From positions 1 to 60,724 of the forward strand of contig CALSCP010000312.1 of NCBI GenBank assembly GCA_943704425.1: a stretch of DNA of 60,724 nucleotides. The letters are read 5' to 3'. Made by a program: the position numbers and the translations under genes. This document shows, in pieces, positions 9,197 through 19,387 of this stretch. Below the pieces are notes generated by a model. It saw only the letters and a program-made list of their open reading frames with translations, did no database searches and had not been told where the DNA came from. The first letter of the stretch is position 1; each line of letters begins with the position of its first letter. This DNA comes from Ministeria vibrans ATCC 50519 (taxonomy: Eukaryota; Opisthokonta; Filasterea).

Positions 9197-9620
9197 ATGC
9201 CACATTCAGCATCGCGCCGTAACACCTCGACACCCGTCACGACTGCAATGGCGAAAAATACGAAACCCCCAGCCAGCGACACAGACCCACTCAGCCACTC
9301 AGCGCACACTCGCCAAGAATTCAACAGCACCAAGTCCGTGCAACATTCCGAACCGCAAAGACGAAGGCGTGCTGTAACAAAACCGTTGGCGCGACTTTCA
9401 AAAGAGTTCTCAGCGCCAACGACTTCCACCATCATTCTCGAAAATCATCGCCGTGCATTGGGCGATCTCGTGCCGGTACAGCGACCCCAGCTCAATGCTA
9501 CAGGTGCCATTCAACTGGCACCCCCCGAGCTGGCCCCTCTCGCCACCGCGGTCGTGTACAACATGGCCGAGACTTACGCGGCGAAGAACCGGTTCCGTCA
9601 ATTGTTGCTTGCACAGCTCG
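9197..9620 (+). pseudogene. TPR-related fragment (uncertain)
   Basis: An open frame starting at ATG 9197 has a low-complexity Ser/Thr/Arg-rich N-terminus followed by PPELAPLATAVVYNMAETYAAK. This last piece resembles the TPR helix in the neighbouring minus-strand TPR protein (GVILKHMAESYSAKSDYAPAV). The frame then runs into the foldback repeat array at about 9655 and ends at 9730 without further TPRs. I read it as the remnant of a TPR gene truncated by the repeat array. It may instead be a short unrelated hypothetical gene. Confidence 0.35.
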
Positions 9621-9654
9621 GTTTCTTGTTGTTTTTGCCAACATTTTTGTCATC

Positions 9655-10195
9655 AGGAGAAATACCTCTTGGCACTTTTTCTGGTTTCTCTTATAGAAAA
9701 TATCCATCTTCTGTCGCAGTTTTTTCTTGATTTTGGCCACAAGAAAAATCGTCTTGGCACTTTTTCTGATTTCTCTTATAAGACGTAGATGGAGAAAAAG
9801 TGCCAGAGCTAGACACCCACACATTCAGGGATAAAAGACACAAAATTGATCAAAAATATCCAAACACGCAGAAAGTAATCGCCTCCTTTTGATTGTTTTT
9901 TGTTGTTTTTGCGGCCACAGGAGAAATCGCCTTTGGCACTTTTTCTGATTTCTCTTATAAGACGTAGATGGGAAAAAGTGCCAGAGCTAAAGAGGTATAA
10001 AATCGTGAGAAAACTGATCAAATAAGCAGAAAATGATTGCCTTCTTCTGATGTTTTTGTTGTTTTTTGCCACAGGAGAAATCGCCTTTGGCACTTTTTCT
10101 GATTTCTCTTATATAAGACGTAGATGGGAAAAAGTGCCAGAGCTAAAGAGGCATAAAAGCGTGAGAAAACTGATCAAATAAGCAGAAAAGCTCTT
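9655..10195. repeat. Tandem foldback repeats
   Basis: Three to four copies of a 155-181 bp unit. Each complete unit contains a hairpin with perfect or near-perfect arms, GGCACTTTTTC and its complement GAAAAAGTGCC, around a conserved loop holding TGATTTCTCTTATAAGACG (hairpins 9756-9804, 9935-9982, 10089-10138). The first copy (9668) has only the left arm. Hairpins are separated by a conserved spacer with GATCAAATAAGCAGAAAA and TTGTTGTTTTTGCCACAGGAGAAAT. Confidence 0.9.
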
Positions 10196-10269
10196 TCAGA
10201 CTAACCCTTCTCTCCCTCCTTCCCTATCGTGATTTGCGTGGGGTTTTATTGAATTGAAAAAATGCGTCT

Positions 10270-12270
10270 CTATGCGATAGACTGAGCTCGCATAAAATAC
10301 TGGAGGCCGCGCATTTGGTCTCCTCGGGTCATCGACACAAACGACAACAGCTCGAGTGTCAGCTTTGTGTCGGCAGGGTGGGTCTCCGACGAGCTCTCCT
10401 GGATGGAGAGGGCACGCTCGAGGTAGCCGCCCGCACGAGTGTGGTCTCCTTGTGCCAGCAGCACGGCGCCCAGGCTGCCCACCGTGTTGGCGATCGCCGG
10501 GTGGTTGGCGCCAAGAAGTTTCTCTTGAATGGGCAGACACCGCTGGTAGTGCGCCACGGCAGGCGCATAGTCACTTTTGGCGGAGTACGACTCGGCCATG
10601 TGCTTCAGTATCACTCCCGTTGAGGCGGTGTCGGAGCCCTTGTGAAACTCGCTGATGGTCAGCGCTCGCTGCAAGTACTGGAGCGCGCCACTGTAGTCCT
10701 TTTGAGCTAGGAGTACTTCGCCCAATCTGCCCAATATCTCTCCTGTTCGCGGATGATCGGGACTCAGGCACGCCTCTGTCAGCGTCAGTGCACGTCCAAG
10801 GTGCTCATGCGCGCGAGGGTAGTCTTCGCAATCCAGGAAAGCACAACCGATCTTGTACAGCATCTCAGCCTGAGCGGGATCATTGGCGCTGGGCTTCTCT
10901 GCGAGGGTGCAGGAGGGCAGCGCACGCTCAAAGCACTCCAGGCCACCAGTGAAGTCTCCTTGATCCTGGTGCACAATACCTATGAGGCTCAAGGTTTCGC
11001 CGGCTTGAGGGCTGTTGGGGCCATGTGCCTTCTCACGGATGGTCAGTGCACGCTTGCCGTACTCGAGCGCACGAGTGAAGTCCCTCAGTCCCCGGCACGC
11101 AGCAGCCATGTTGTGCAGCGCGGCGCCAGCGTATGCGTAGTCAGGACCATCGGACGTCTCAAAGAGAGCCCGAGCGCGCTCCGCGTACTCAAAACCACGA
11201 GGGTAGTCTTCTTGAATGAGCACCAACGAGGACAATTTGATCAAAAGCATGCTGAGCGGGAAGTCGTCGGGATCATGAATGCAAGACTGCTCGTGTTCGT
11301 AGGCGGCCAAGGCGCGCTCGCTGTGTTCAACGGCACGGGTGATGTCGCCTTGTTCCTCAAACAGGTGGGCCATGATGAGCAGTGTGTCGGCGACGTCGGG
11401 TTCAGGAGAGAATGACTCTTCGACGGCGAGAGCACGGATGTACAACTCAAGAGCACGCGCGGAGTCGCCTTGTTCGCGGATCACGTTGGCCATGAAGTAC
11501 AACGTGTCGCCTGTGAGCGGATGGTCTGGTCCAAGAGTCGCCTCGCGGAACGCCAGAGTGCGAGACGACAGCTGAAGAGCACGCGTGTTGTCGCCAAGGA
11601 CGTGGAGCGCACCCGCCATGTTCTGAACCACCTCCATGGTGAGTTCGTTGTCCGGACCAAGCAACTCTTCGCGAAAGCTCAGGGCACGAGAGTAAGACTT
11701 GAGAGCACGCGCACAATCTTGTTGCTCCTCCGACATGAAGAGATCACCAATGGCGATGAGAATGTTGGCTGACATGCCATCGCAATCGGAGCCCCCAAGA
11801 GCGCGATCGAAGTACTCAAGCGCGCGAGTCGCGTCGTTTCGGCCGGAGAACGCGCGACCAATGTTGTACAGGGTCCCGGTGACGACGCCCGGCTGAAGTG
11901 AGAGGAGCTGCACGCACAGCGGGAAGTCGAAAAGGAGCGAGTGGTCGTTGACGAGGTTGTCTTTGTTGCTCTCTTCGTAGTACGCCTCAAAAAAGACCCG
12001 TGCAGCATCAATGCCGCCATGCAACGGCTTCCGTGCATGTCGGAGCCATGCTCCGTTCGAATTTTCTCGGCGCAGCAGCAATTCCAGAGCGCGCAGAGCG
12101 TTTCGCGACGTGACGTTGATTTCGCGGTAGGATTGCCAGCCCACGTCTCTCACGGCCTGTGCGGCTGTAGAGAACGTTGCTGAGAACTCGATTGCGGATT
12201 CTGGATCAAGGCGTTCCACCACGAGACAGATGATGTCAAAGGGAAGCTTGGCGAGAGGGACGGGCGCCAT
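10270..12270 (-). CDS. F-box-like/tetratricopeptide repeat protein
   Basis: Intronless gene, 666 residues, ATG at 12270. Residues 5-45 (LAKLPFDIICLVVERLDPESA) look like an F-box, the module that docks substrate adaptors on SKP1-cullin-1 ligases. From about residue 130 there is a long array of about 42-residue TPRs of the kinesin-light-chain/NLR type (GTLYNIGRAFSGRNDATRALEYFDRAL, ALHNMAAACRGLRDFTRALEYGKRAL and about ten more). Such arrays bind peptide ligands or partner proteins. An F-box plus TPR layout suggests a ubiquitin-ligase adaptor, and a cullin-1-like gene lies at the other end of the window, but no direct link is shown. High third-position GC and a clean frame indicate an active gene. 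The stop lies about 75 bp from the foldback repeats. Confidence 0.9.
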   Translation of the reverse strand: MAPVPLAKLPFDIICLVVERLDPESAIEFSATFSTAAQAVRDVGWQSYREINVTSRNALRALELLLRRENSNGAWLRHARKPLHGGIDAARVFFEAYYEESNKDNLVNDHSLLFDFPLCVQLLSLQPGVVTGTLYNIGRAFSGRNDATRALEYFDRALGGSDCDGMSANILIAIGDLFMSEEQQDCARALKSYSRALSFREELLGPDNELTMEVVQNMAGALHVLGDNTRALQLSSRTLAFREATLGPDHPLTGDTLYFMANVIREQGDSARALELYIRALAVEESFSPEPDVADTLLIMAHLFEEQGDITRAVEHSERALAAYEHEQSCIHDPDDFPLSMLLIKLSSLVLIQEDYPRGFEYAERARALFETSDGPDYAYAGAALHNMAAACRGLRDFTRALEYGKRALTIREKAHGPNSPQAGETLSLIGIVHQDQGDFTGGLECFERALPSCTLAEKPSANDPAQAEMLYKIGCAFLDCEDYPRAHEHLGRALTLTEACLSPDHPRTGEILGRLGEVLLAQKDYSGALQYLQRALTISEFHKGSDTASTGVILKHMAESYSAKSDYAPAVAHYQRCLPIQEKLLGANHPAIANTVGSLGAVLLAQGDHTRAGGYLERALSIQESSSETHPADTKLTLELLSFVSMTRGDQMRGLQYFMRAQSIA

Positions 12271-12409
12271 GAAATTTGAAATTATTTGAATTTTTATTTA
12301 TTACGACTGCATTGATAATTCATTGATAATTTTTCTGTCAGATTGTTTCTTTTTCTGGGCCTCACAGACATCGTAGTTTTTTTTTTCTTGACTTTCTCTT
12401 TCTTTTAGC

Positions 12410-12741
12410 GGTTCCTGTGCGAGTTCCAGAAGCTTCTGTCCAGAGCCAACGGTGTCAAATTTGATATTACGGGGAACCCGATGGTCTCTGTCGAATCTAA
12501 GGAGTGGTTTCAGGCGCTGCCACTGGACATCCTGGCGCGCCTCATCTAAGTCATCTTCGTGCGCAGGTCGTCGTTGGAAGGCGGCGCATGGAAGACGTTG
12601 GTGCTCAGATTCGCTGCTTCAGATTCGCATCTGGACTTTGCTTCACAGTCGACTACCTCTCCTGTCTCCGCCATGGTCGACGTGTCCACAAGCGAGTCGC
12701 TGCAAAACAAGCTCAGTGACACCATGATTGTTCGAAAGTAA
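12410..12741 (+). pseudogene. Possible F-box-type exon fragment
   Basis: After a good acceptor (TTTCTTTTAG) a frame reads RFLCEFQKLLSRANGVKFD and then WFQALPLDILARLI before a TAA at 12547; the last part resembles an F-box start (LPxDIL). A second frame continues EGGAWKTLVLRFAAS to a stop at 12741. No upstream exon or complete domain could be found, so this is either a gene fragment or part of a gene broken by the repeats and gap beyond it. Confidence 0.35.
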
Positions 12742-13012
12742 AGGAATGTCATGGCGAGTGAAAGCTCGAGCTTCTTGCCTGAACTTCGAGCCTGAGTGTT
12801 GGCCGTTTTCGGGCAGAATTGTGTGGCATTCTTATTGCTCCTTTCTCACAGGATCCTCCGTCAGTTAGTTGGTGAATATGGATGTGAGGGACGAGCCAGA
12901 CTCCTGCAATTTTTCTTGTGTCACTTCAGTCTGGTCAGATTCGCCGAGATTCGCACACCAATCTTCAATTTGATTTCCACAGAAAACACAACAGAAAAAA
13001 AATCCCCCCCCC

Positions 13013-13022
13013 NNNNNNNNNN
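13013..13022. other. Assembly gap (10 N) inside poly-C
   Basis: Ten N flanked on both sides by runs of C, so the true length is unknown. Confidence 0.99.
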
Positions 13023-13475
13023 CCCCCCCCTTATGAGGATATGTGTGTGTGTGTGTGTGTGAGAGGGGGGCTTTTACCCCCCTTTTCATCCCCTCTCTAT
13101 CACTCTGCGCTAACAGCCTCCCCACCCCCAATCCAAAACAGGCAGGGCGGACATACACAGCCTACACACACCGCGCGTGACACGGGAAGTATGGCCGTTG
13201 GTTACGGGTGATTTTGATCAGACGACAGGCCCTTAATTAGCCCACGATTCTCAATGTGGACTGCGCACATGACGGAGACGCCACGGGATGAGTTCGGCTA
13301 TGACGCAGACTTTAGGCTAGAGGTGCATGGTCGAGGCTCGAGCTTTCACTCAACCACTGATATCCCCGTGCTTTCCAACACTCATGCTGTTACAGAGGTT
13401 GGTTTGAATGCAGAGGAGTAGTATTTGAGAGCGATCGGAAATCAAGTGTCCCTTGTCTATTCTTTTTTTCTCACG

Positions 13476-13577
13476 ACTCGGCCCTGTGACCACCACTCTC
13501 TCCCTTGTCCCCGAGTCACGTCCCTCACTCGGCCCTGTGACCATCACTCTCTCCCTTGTCCCCGAGTCACGTCCTTC
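13476..13577. repeat. 51-bp tandem duplication
   Basis: Two nearly identical 51-bp copies beginning ACTCGGCCCTGTGACCA and containing CTTGTCCCCGAGTCACGTCC. They differ at only a few positions. Confidence 0.9.
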
Positions 13578-14325
13578 CCTCTCGAGTGATGCATCTATTC
13601 AAGTACAGGAGGCTTGTGTTCCTTTTCAGTGACGAGACGGGGTCAGGTGGTGCGATAGGCTGGGTGCCTGAGATTTCTCTGCTGTCAGGGAGTGAGGGGC
13701 GAGAGACTGGCGGAGCAGCGGGATTTCTTTCGCCACCCCAGTTTCAACAGCGAATCTCGCCACCGAGGCGTGCCTGTTAAAAACCTTGCGTACAGCCCAA
13801 GAAGCGGCGCGTTGCAGTGGTCGCGCCCTGGCAGCTGGGTCCATGTGTGTGTGTGTGACAAAGAATGAATGTGCGTTGTGTGTCTCTGCCTGTTTGAGTA
13901 AGCTAGGGAAAGGAAGAGACTGAGTGGTATCAGCCATGAGCAAATTCTTCAACTTGCAGAGCGCAGAGTGTGGACTTTGTAATGGGCAATTGATGAACTG
14001 AATTTAACTGACTCAACCTTTTTACCACCTTCTGAGCTTCTCTTTGTGGTTTTCTCTACTTCAGCTGCCACCGTCCATACGTAAGGCACCGATGCAACAC
14101 TAGCACGCTATTGCGCTGTCTTACTATTTGCCCTTAGCTTTGTGGGAGATTTTGCGTTGCTCTCCTCTCTTCTCTCTTGCCCTCCCATTATCTTGTGTCT
14201 GCGACTATCTTGTGTGCATTTGTTACTGTGGCTGTGGTGCTGCTCGAGGTAGTTGTCACGTTTTTGGAGGTTGGTGGGTGCTGATTGTTCAAGTAATACG
14301 TAAGCGAAGCGTTGTGTATTATTTC

Positions 14326-15859
14326 TTAAGTCGGCCTTCCACCAGATCCCGGACTCCCCGTTCCTCCATGGTCATGTGATGTGTTGGAACGAGCCCGCAG
14401 AAGCGTGCAAGTCACGACGAGAAAGCCACTGCTTTGGAGACGCCAGCCCAACACAAAGTCCTCCATGAAAGGCAGTTGATACGAGTAGTTGATCTTTGAC
14501 TTCTTGAGGAGTGTTACGTTCAGCAGTACAAGGACTTGAGGCGTCTTGAACAGGTAGTTATTCGATTTCACCTTGAGCTGGGATTTTGTTGCGCCCACCA
14601 TTGCGACCACGTCCTTGGCGCATGTGAGAACGGTCTCGAGTTTCATGCACGCGTCAATGAGCGATATGATATTTTCATCATCCTGCCTCCTAAATGTTTT
14701 CACGTCGTCATCAAGAAGAATGAGCTGCTCTCGCCCAAGCTGCATGGCGATGTTAACGCACATGTGACGCGCATATCCGATACCAAAGCAGAGTGGCGGA
14801 AGTGCGATGACAGCACAAATCCCCGTACATACGGCCGTGTACGCATCAAAGTCCAATGTACGACACACGACGATGACAAGATCTTTTTCCCAGTCGAATC
14901 CATCATGATTTTTTAAGCAAACCCGACCACGCTTGGAGCGACGAAACGATGGGATGAGAATCAGCCGACGAACAGAGTTATTCAGGCCTGTAATCGTCGA
15001 CGTTTCATCAACGTTCACGCACGCTGTGCACAAAGGCTCGGGAAGAGAAACATGGAGGTCAATGCCGTTTACAAATAGCTTGGCCGAGCGTGTTGGCACT
15101 TTGAAAGTAACCGCACTGGCGACTAGCGAGGTGTTTGATTCCGTCGATCGTCCCACCGCACCCGACTTCAGGGCCACATCAATGTGCGGGAGCCAGCCTT
15201 CGTCAAACGTGCACGCAACGTCAGTGTGCAGGTCAAAGAAGAGCTCCTTGAGGACCCCCGGCGTATCGGGGTCGCGAAACCAACCTTTCAAGATGTCGCA
15301 GTCCACACCGTGTTCGCATTTGCTCACGCGACTCTCTAGCTGGTTCTTCAAGTGACTGAAGTGATAGGGAGATAAATCATGCTCAGGCAGAGCGTCGAAG
15401 AGCATATCCAAGCAAAACACATCGGCACATACGGGCGGAAGATGATCGCGACACTCTTCGGCAGTAGCAAACTTAGAGAGGCGCTGGACACTGACAAAGT
15501 CGTCGATGTTGGATGCGATTTTTTCAACATCCACTTTCTTGTTCGTCATGAACTTGCCGTCGTACTTGTAAGAGCCCACTTCACACGTACTGCTTTCAAA
15601 CTCCGAAATCGATAGTGTCTTCAACGCGGCTGGAATCTCGACGTCGCAATTCACAGGATCTTCCGCAACGACAGCGCCGGGAGGAACGGTCTAAAGCAGA
15701 GCATTAGAAGAAACCTCCAGAAATTTACTTCGTCGTCGTTTGGACGTGCATGCTCATTTGCACGTTACTTACGACAGTAGCAGGACCTCCTTTGTCGACC
15801 GCCTCTTCCTCGTTCACATGATCAGCGGCACCATTACGCTCGTCATCGGTATCAGGCAT
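14326..15859 (-). CDS. GREB1/TET-associated glycosyltransferase-like protein
   Basis: Two exons: 15773-15859 (ATG, 29 acidic residues) and 14326-15690, joined in phase 0 across an 82-nt GT-AG intron, giving 483 residues. The C-terminal half has features of a GT-A fold of the GREB1/TAGT type: strand LILIPSFRRSKRGR (about residue 275), LVIVVC, then the block FGIGYARHMCVNIAMQL followed by LILLDDDVKTF with a DxD-like metal site, and MEDFVLGW near the end. The TAGT family was proposed to modify bases made by TET/JBP oxygenases; GREB1 is its animal homologue. The N-terminal 200 residues are not recognised. The assignment rests on motif spacing and needs a profile search; another nucleotide-sugar transferase family is possible. 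Confidence 0.6.
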
Positions 15860-16730
15860 CTCAAGTTTCAATTGTTCTGTGGAAAAAAGGGGAGAAGGAA
15901 CTCGATGTCAAACAAAACAAAAACAAAGAAGTCGCGACAAAGACATAGACATAGAGACGGACACGAGCAGCTCTAGGCGAGGCAGGAAGAAATTGAACAC
16001 CCTTACGCCTTACATTCTCTAACCATTCATTTTACACTACGCGACAAAGTCACGCTCGATGGAGATGGGAAGAGCTGCGACTGATTCACAAAAAAACGAG
16101 AACGGCCCCACAAAAAAATTCCACCCATGGCCAATACGGAGCCTATAGAAACACACCAGAATACCACAAGACACGCCCCGATTTACAGAGGGCAGCGAAC
16201 AGACCGAATGTTTCGGTTCATAAAAATAATACAAAACGACTCCCACAAGAATTTTTCACCCTCAGCCAACACACAACCAACACAGCCACACCAGCCATCC
16301 AACACTCAATCCCTGCACCCATAATGTATTCTATGATTTGCAGGCGCTCGCGAACAAGGCGAATGTTTCGGTTCACAAAAAAATGAAAAAATAAGCGAGA
16401 GCGGCTCTCACAAGAAATCACCGCCCTCCGCCATGATGCATCTGACACCAACACACTACACACATACACACCCAACGTTGGTCCCACAGAAACGCCCTGA
16501 TTTGCAGGGGTTAGTAGTGTTTCGGGCTGGTCACATAAAACTCAACGGGACAACACACACACAACTGTTTAACCCACACACGTACTGTTAGACTTTGCGA
16601 TTTCTCAGAAGGCGGTTTAGATGGCAGTCTGACTTCGAAAAGTATTAAAGCAGTAAGTATATTGGAGAATGAGGTTGTTCGATCGCTCAATTCGCCGCGA
16701 TCACTTCAGTTCACTGCTCCCGCCCCCACC
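15860..16730. repeat. Intergenic region with diverged ~160-bp tandem repeats
   Basis: About 16,060-16,560 holds two to three diverged copies of a unit marked by GAATGTTTCGGTTCA, an A-rich stretch, CTC(C/A)CACAAGAA and TTTGCAGGGG-like or TTTACAGAGGG words. No conserved protein was found on either strand in the rest. Confidence 0.55.
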
Positions 16731-19387
16731 ATGAACAGCCTCTACCAGCTCGCCCCAGCTACCAACGGATGTCGCCTGCGTGTCACCCCGGTCGACAGGC
16801 GCGTTCTTTTGCAATCCAGATTCGAATCGGACGCGTTTCTGCTGACCTTGCAGCGTCGCGCGTGCCTTGGGTCCACGCTCAAATGCTTTGCTGGGATGAA
16901 ACTCGTGTCGCAGACTGTCCCTGGAGTGCGCAGCAAGTTGATCTGTGGCGCGCGCGTCTTCAGAGGCCGACACTTTGGGTTGTTCGAGGAGGACCATCAA
17001 CTGTTCCTCTTCTGTGTCGACGCAGCCGGCGATGTCGTGTTTCCTGCGTCGTTTCGGGCTGTGGGCGTGAGTGCGCTGGATGGTGTGGTGCTTGTGGAGG
17101 CGGCGCGGCGGTGCGTGGTGGTCAACGCCAATGGAGTAAATAGATCGCCAGCGTGTGCGCAGGTCGCAGTAGTGCTTGTGTCTGTGCCGAGTGCGGTGGA
17201 CTACCTCGAGAGTCGGTAGCCCCATCGCCACATAAAGCAGCACGAAGAACTCGATCTCTCCGCCGCCACGTCGCACAACCACTGTCTCTTGTGGATGCGA
17301 CTCGGTTCGAGTGAGCATGCGGTTGGTGAGATTGACGCGACGACACCGGTGCTCTCCGTACCGCAGACGCACAAGCTCGTACAGCGAGTCGGTGAGTGAG
17401 TTGGAGAAGGACTGCATCTGCCTGAGAGGCACTGCCTTCCAGTCGTAGGAGAAGCGGATGAACATGGTGCAGCAGTATGCCACACTCGCCGCGTTCGTCT
17501 GGTTGAGCCGAAAGGGCGTGAAGTAGGTGCAGCTGTCGTTCTACGCAGTAGAGGTCAGGTTAGTGCCACTGGCCACCAAGAAAATAGCATACTTACGCCG
17601 ACTGAGACAGAGCAGGTGTGGAAGTCCACACTAACTGTCCACATGGGAGCGCCGCCGCCGTCGCCACTGAGCACAACCACAGGCTCACCGTCAGCTCTGT
17701 CTACCTGTCGTGCGTGAAGTGTGTGGTCGTCGACGGCAAGCCCGCTGCTACACTTGAAGAGAATGGCATCATAGACTGACTGCCGTGCGGCTGCAAAGGG
17801 GTCGTCGTGCGTTCGGTCGAAAGTGTCGGACAGTGACGATGAGCAGTCAGAGCGACGGTCCATGTCGTCCCTCCTCTCGTTCCCTTCGTCCTCTTCACCC
17901 TCCTCCTTCTCATCCTCTTCACCCCGCTCCTTCTTTTTCTCTTCCTCGGCCCTTCGTTCAGCGAGCTTTCGCCGCCGCTTCGCACTTCGGACAGCAGAGT
18001 CTCTGTACGCCTCGCTCTCGTCGTCCTCGCTGTGCCCCACCACATCCCCGTCGTCTTCATCGTCGCTTCCACGAAGAAGATGCTCGTCGGTAAAGAAGCT
18101 GGGCGGTAATCGACGCACCCCATCGCCCCTGGCCGAGCCTATTTCCACAACATCTTCTGTCTGAGAAAGAGAGGGAGAGGACAGAGGAGAGGATGTCGGG
18201 GAGGAGGGAGACAGACGTTCGCGGGCGGTCGGTGTGTGTGGAGATGTGGGTGGAGCAGGGGAGGAGGGACACGGAGGTTTGCGCGCGGCGGATGGTGCGG
18301 TTGATGTGGGTGGAGCAGGGGAGGAGGGACACAGAGGTTTGCAAGTGGTGGACGATGCGGTTGATGTGGGTGGAGCAGAGGACAAGGGAGACGGAGGTTT
18401 GCGGGCGGCCGGTGGTACGGGTGGTGTGTACGGTGTGTGTGGAGTAGAAACGCTTTTGACGTTGCGCGAGAGCATTTTGCGAGCAGACTGGCGAGGAGGG
18501 AGGGTGGAAGTGGGGGTGGTCATGCCGGTTTTGATGTGAGCATCCACAGCGACAGAACGAGCAATGTGAGATGGTGGCGTGGAGTCGACAGGATCACGAG
18601 AGAAAGAGTCTCGTGAGTGTGAAGAAGACGGGGGCAGACAGGTCGATGGTGGCAAGACGGACAGCGAAAGCTCTCGTTCGAGTTTCTGTCGCTTGGCGGC
18701 GGGTCTCTCGTCGTCGCTCTTCTCGCTCTTCTCGCTCCTGTCGGCTGTACTCATTGTGGTCGTTGTAGTCGTAGGCGTCGACGTCCAGGCGTAGAGAACG
18801 GCGATGTCACAGAGAAACCGTGCAGTGGTGGCAAATCGGTCGTCAATGTCGAGGCGCACTTCGATTTCCTTGTCATGTGTACAGTCGTCCCATTCCACGT
18901 ACTTAGAAAGACAGACCGAGCCCTTGTCGTATCTGATTGTAAAGCGGCCATCGTCTGTCTTCTTGTCGGCAACGGCATACTCCGTGGGGCTCTCGCGGTG
19001 AAGAATCAGGCACTCGTTGCCGACGCGTAGGTTCGTTGGCCAAACCAAGTGCAGTTCTCTGAAGGCTTCCTCTGTTGATTGTGAGGCCTAGGGAACAAGG
19101 GGGTGTGAGCAATAGTTGGATGGGGTGGAGTTTCGTACGCTTCTTCGGCGGAGCGCGTGAGCAGTGGAGCGTGTTTGCGAGCTGTCTTCGTCCGAGTCGG
19201 TTACTTCGTCGCTTTCTTCTTGCTGCTTCTCCTCTTCGTCCTGTTCATCATCCTCTTCTTCGTCCGAGTCGGTTACTTCGTCCCTTTCTTCTTGCTGCTT
19301 CTCCTCCTGCTTCTCCCCTTCGTCCTGTTCCTCATCCTCTTCTTCGTCCGAGTCCTCAACCTCTTCCTGGTCCTTCGTAGTGTCCAT
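16701..19387 (-). CDS. Uncharacterised acidic, Ser/Pro-rich protein
   Basis: Three exons by splice motifs: 19139-19387 (ATG at 19387), 17597-19087, and from 17540 downwards; all joins are in phase 0. Exon 1 is very acidic (runs of E/D with Q and K) and ends in a basic HALRRRS. Exon 2 starts with a possible globular domain (ELHLVWPTNLRVGNECLILH, KEIEVRLDIDDRFATTARFLCDIAVLY), then a long disordered part with a threefold PPxPSSPAPPTS repeat and mixed charged tracts. A second folded segment spans exons 2-3 (MWTVSVDFHTCSVSV, CTYFTPFRLNQTNAASVAYCCTMFIRFSYDW, SLYELVRLRYGEH). The similar beta-like segments at both ends suggest a repeated domain. The 3' end beyond about 17200 is doubtful because a better frame lies on the other strand. 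No function can be assigned. Confidence 0.6.
16731..17219 (+). CDS. Hypothetical protein, antisense overlap with neighbouring gene
   Basis: Open frame from ATG 16731 (preceded by CACC) to TAG 17217-17219, 162 residues. Sequence such as HQLFLFCVDAAGDVVFPASFRAVGVSALDGVVLVEAARRCVVVNANG alternates hydrophobic and polar residues like a beta-rich folded domain. The opposite strand here reads as His/Arg-rich low-quality protein, typical of an antisense shadow. No family recognised. It overlaps the end of the minus-strand gene's last exon, so one of the two 3' ends is probably misdrawn. A possible GTAAAT donor at 17137 would shorten the exon. Confidence 0.45.
   Translation: MNSLYQLAPATNGCRLRVTPVDRRVLLQSRFESDAFLLTLQRRACLGSTLKCFAGMKLVSQTVPGVRSKLICGARVFRGRHFGLFEEDHQLFLFCVDAAGDVVFPASFRAVGVSALDGVVLVEAARRCVVVNANGVNRSPACAQVAVVLVSVPSAVDYLESR
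18230..18425. repeat. Three ~60-bp tandem repeats in coding sequence
   Basis: Copies marked by GATGTGGGTGGAGCAG at about 18243, 18304 and 18364. On the minus strand they encode repeated Ser/Pro/Thr peptides of the disordered region of the acidic protein. Confidence 0.85.

Larger units (their letters stand above)
12742..14325. other. Non-coding interval with assembly gap
   Basis: No convincing gene. It contains a poly-C flanked 10-N gap (13013-13022), a (TG)n tract after it, a 16-bp inverted repeat (12756-12771 and 13336-13351), a 51-bp tandem duplication (13476-13577) and otherwise unremarkable sequence. Confidence 0.6.
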
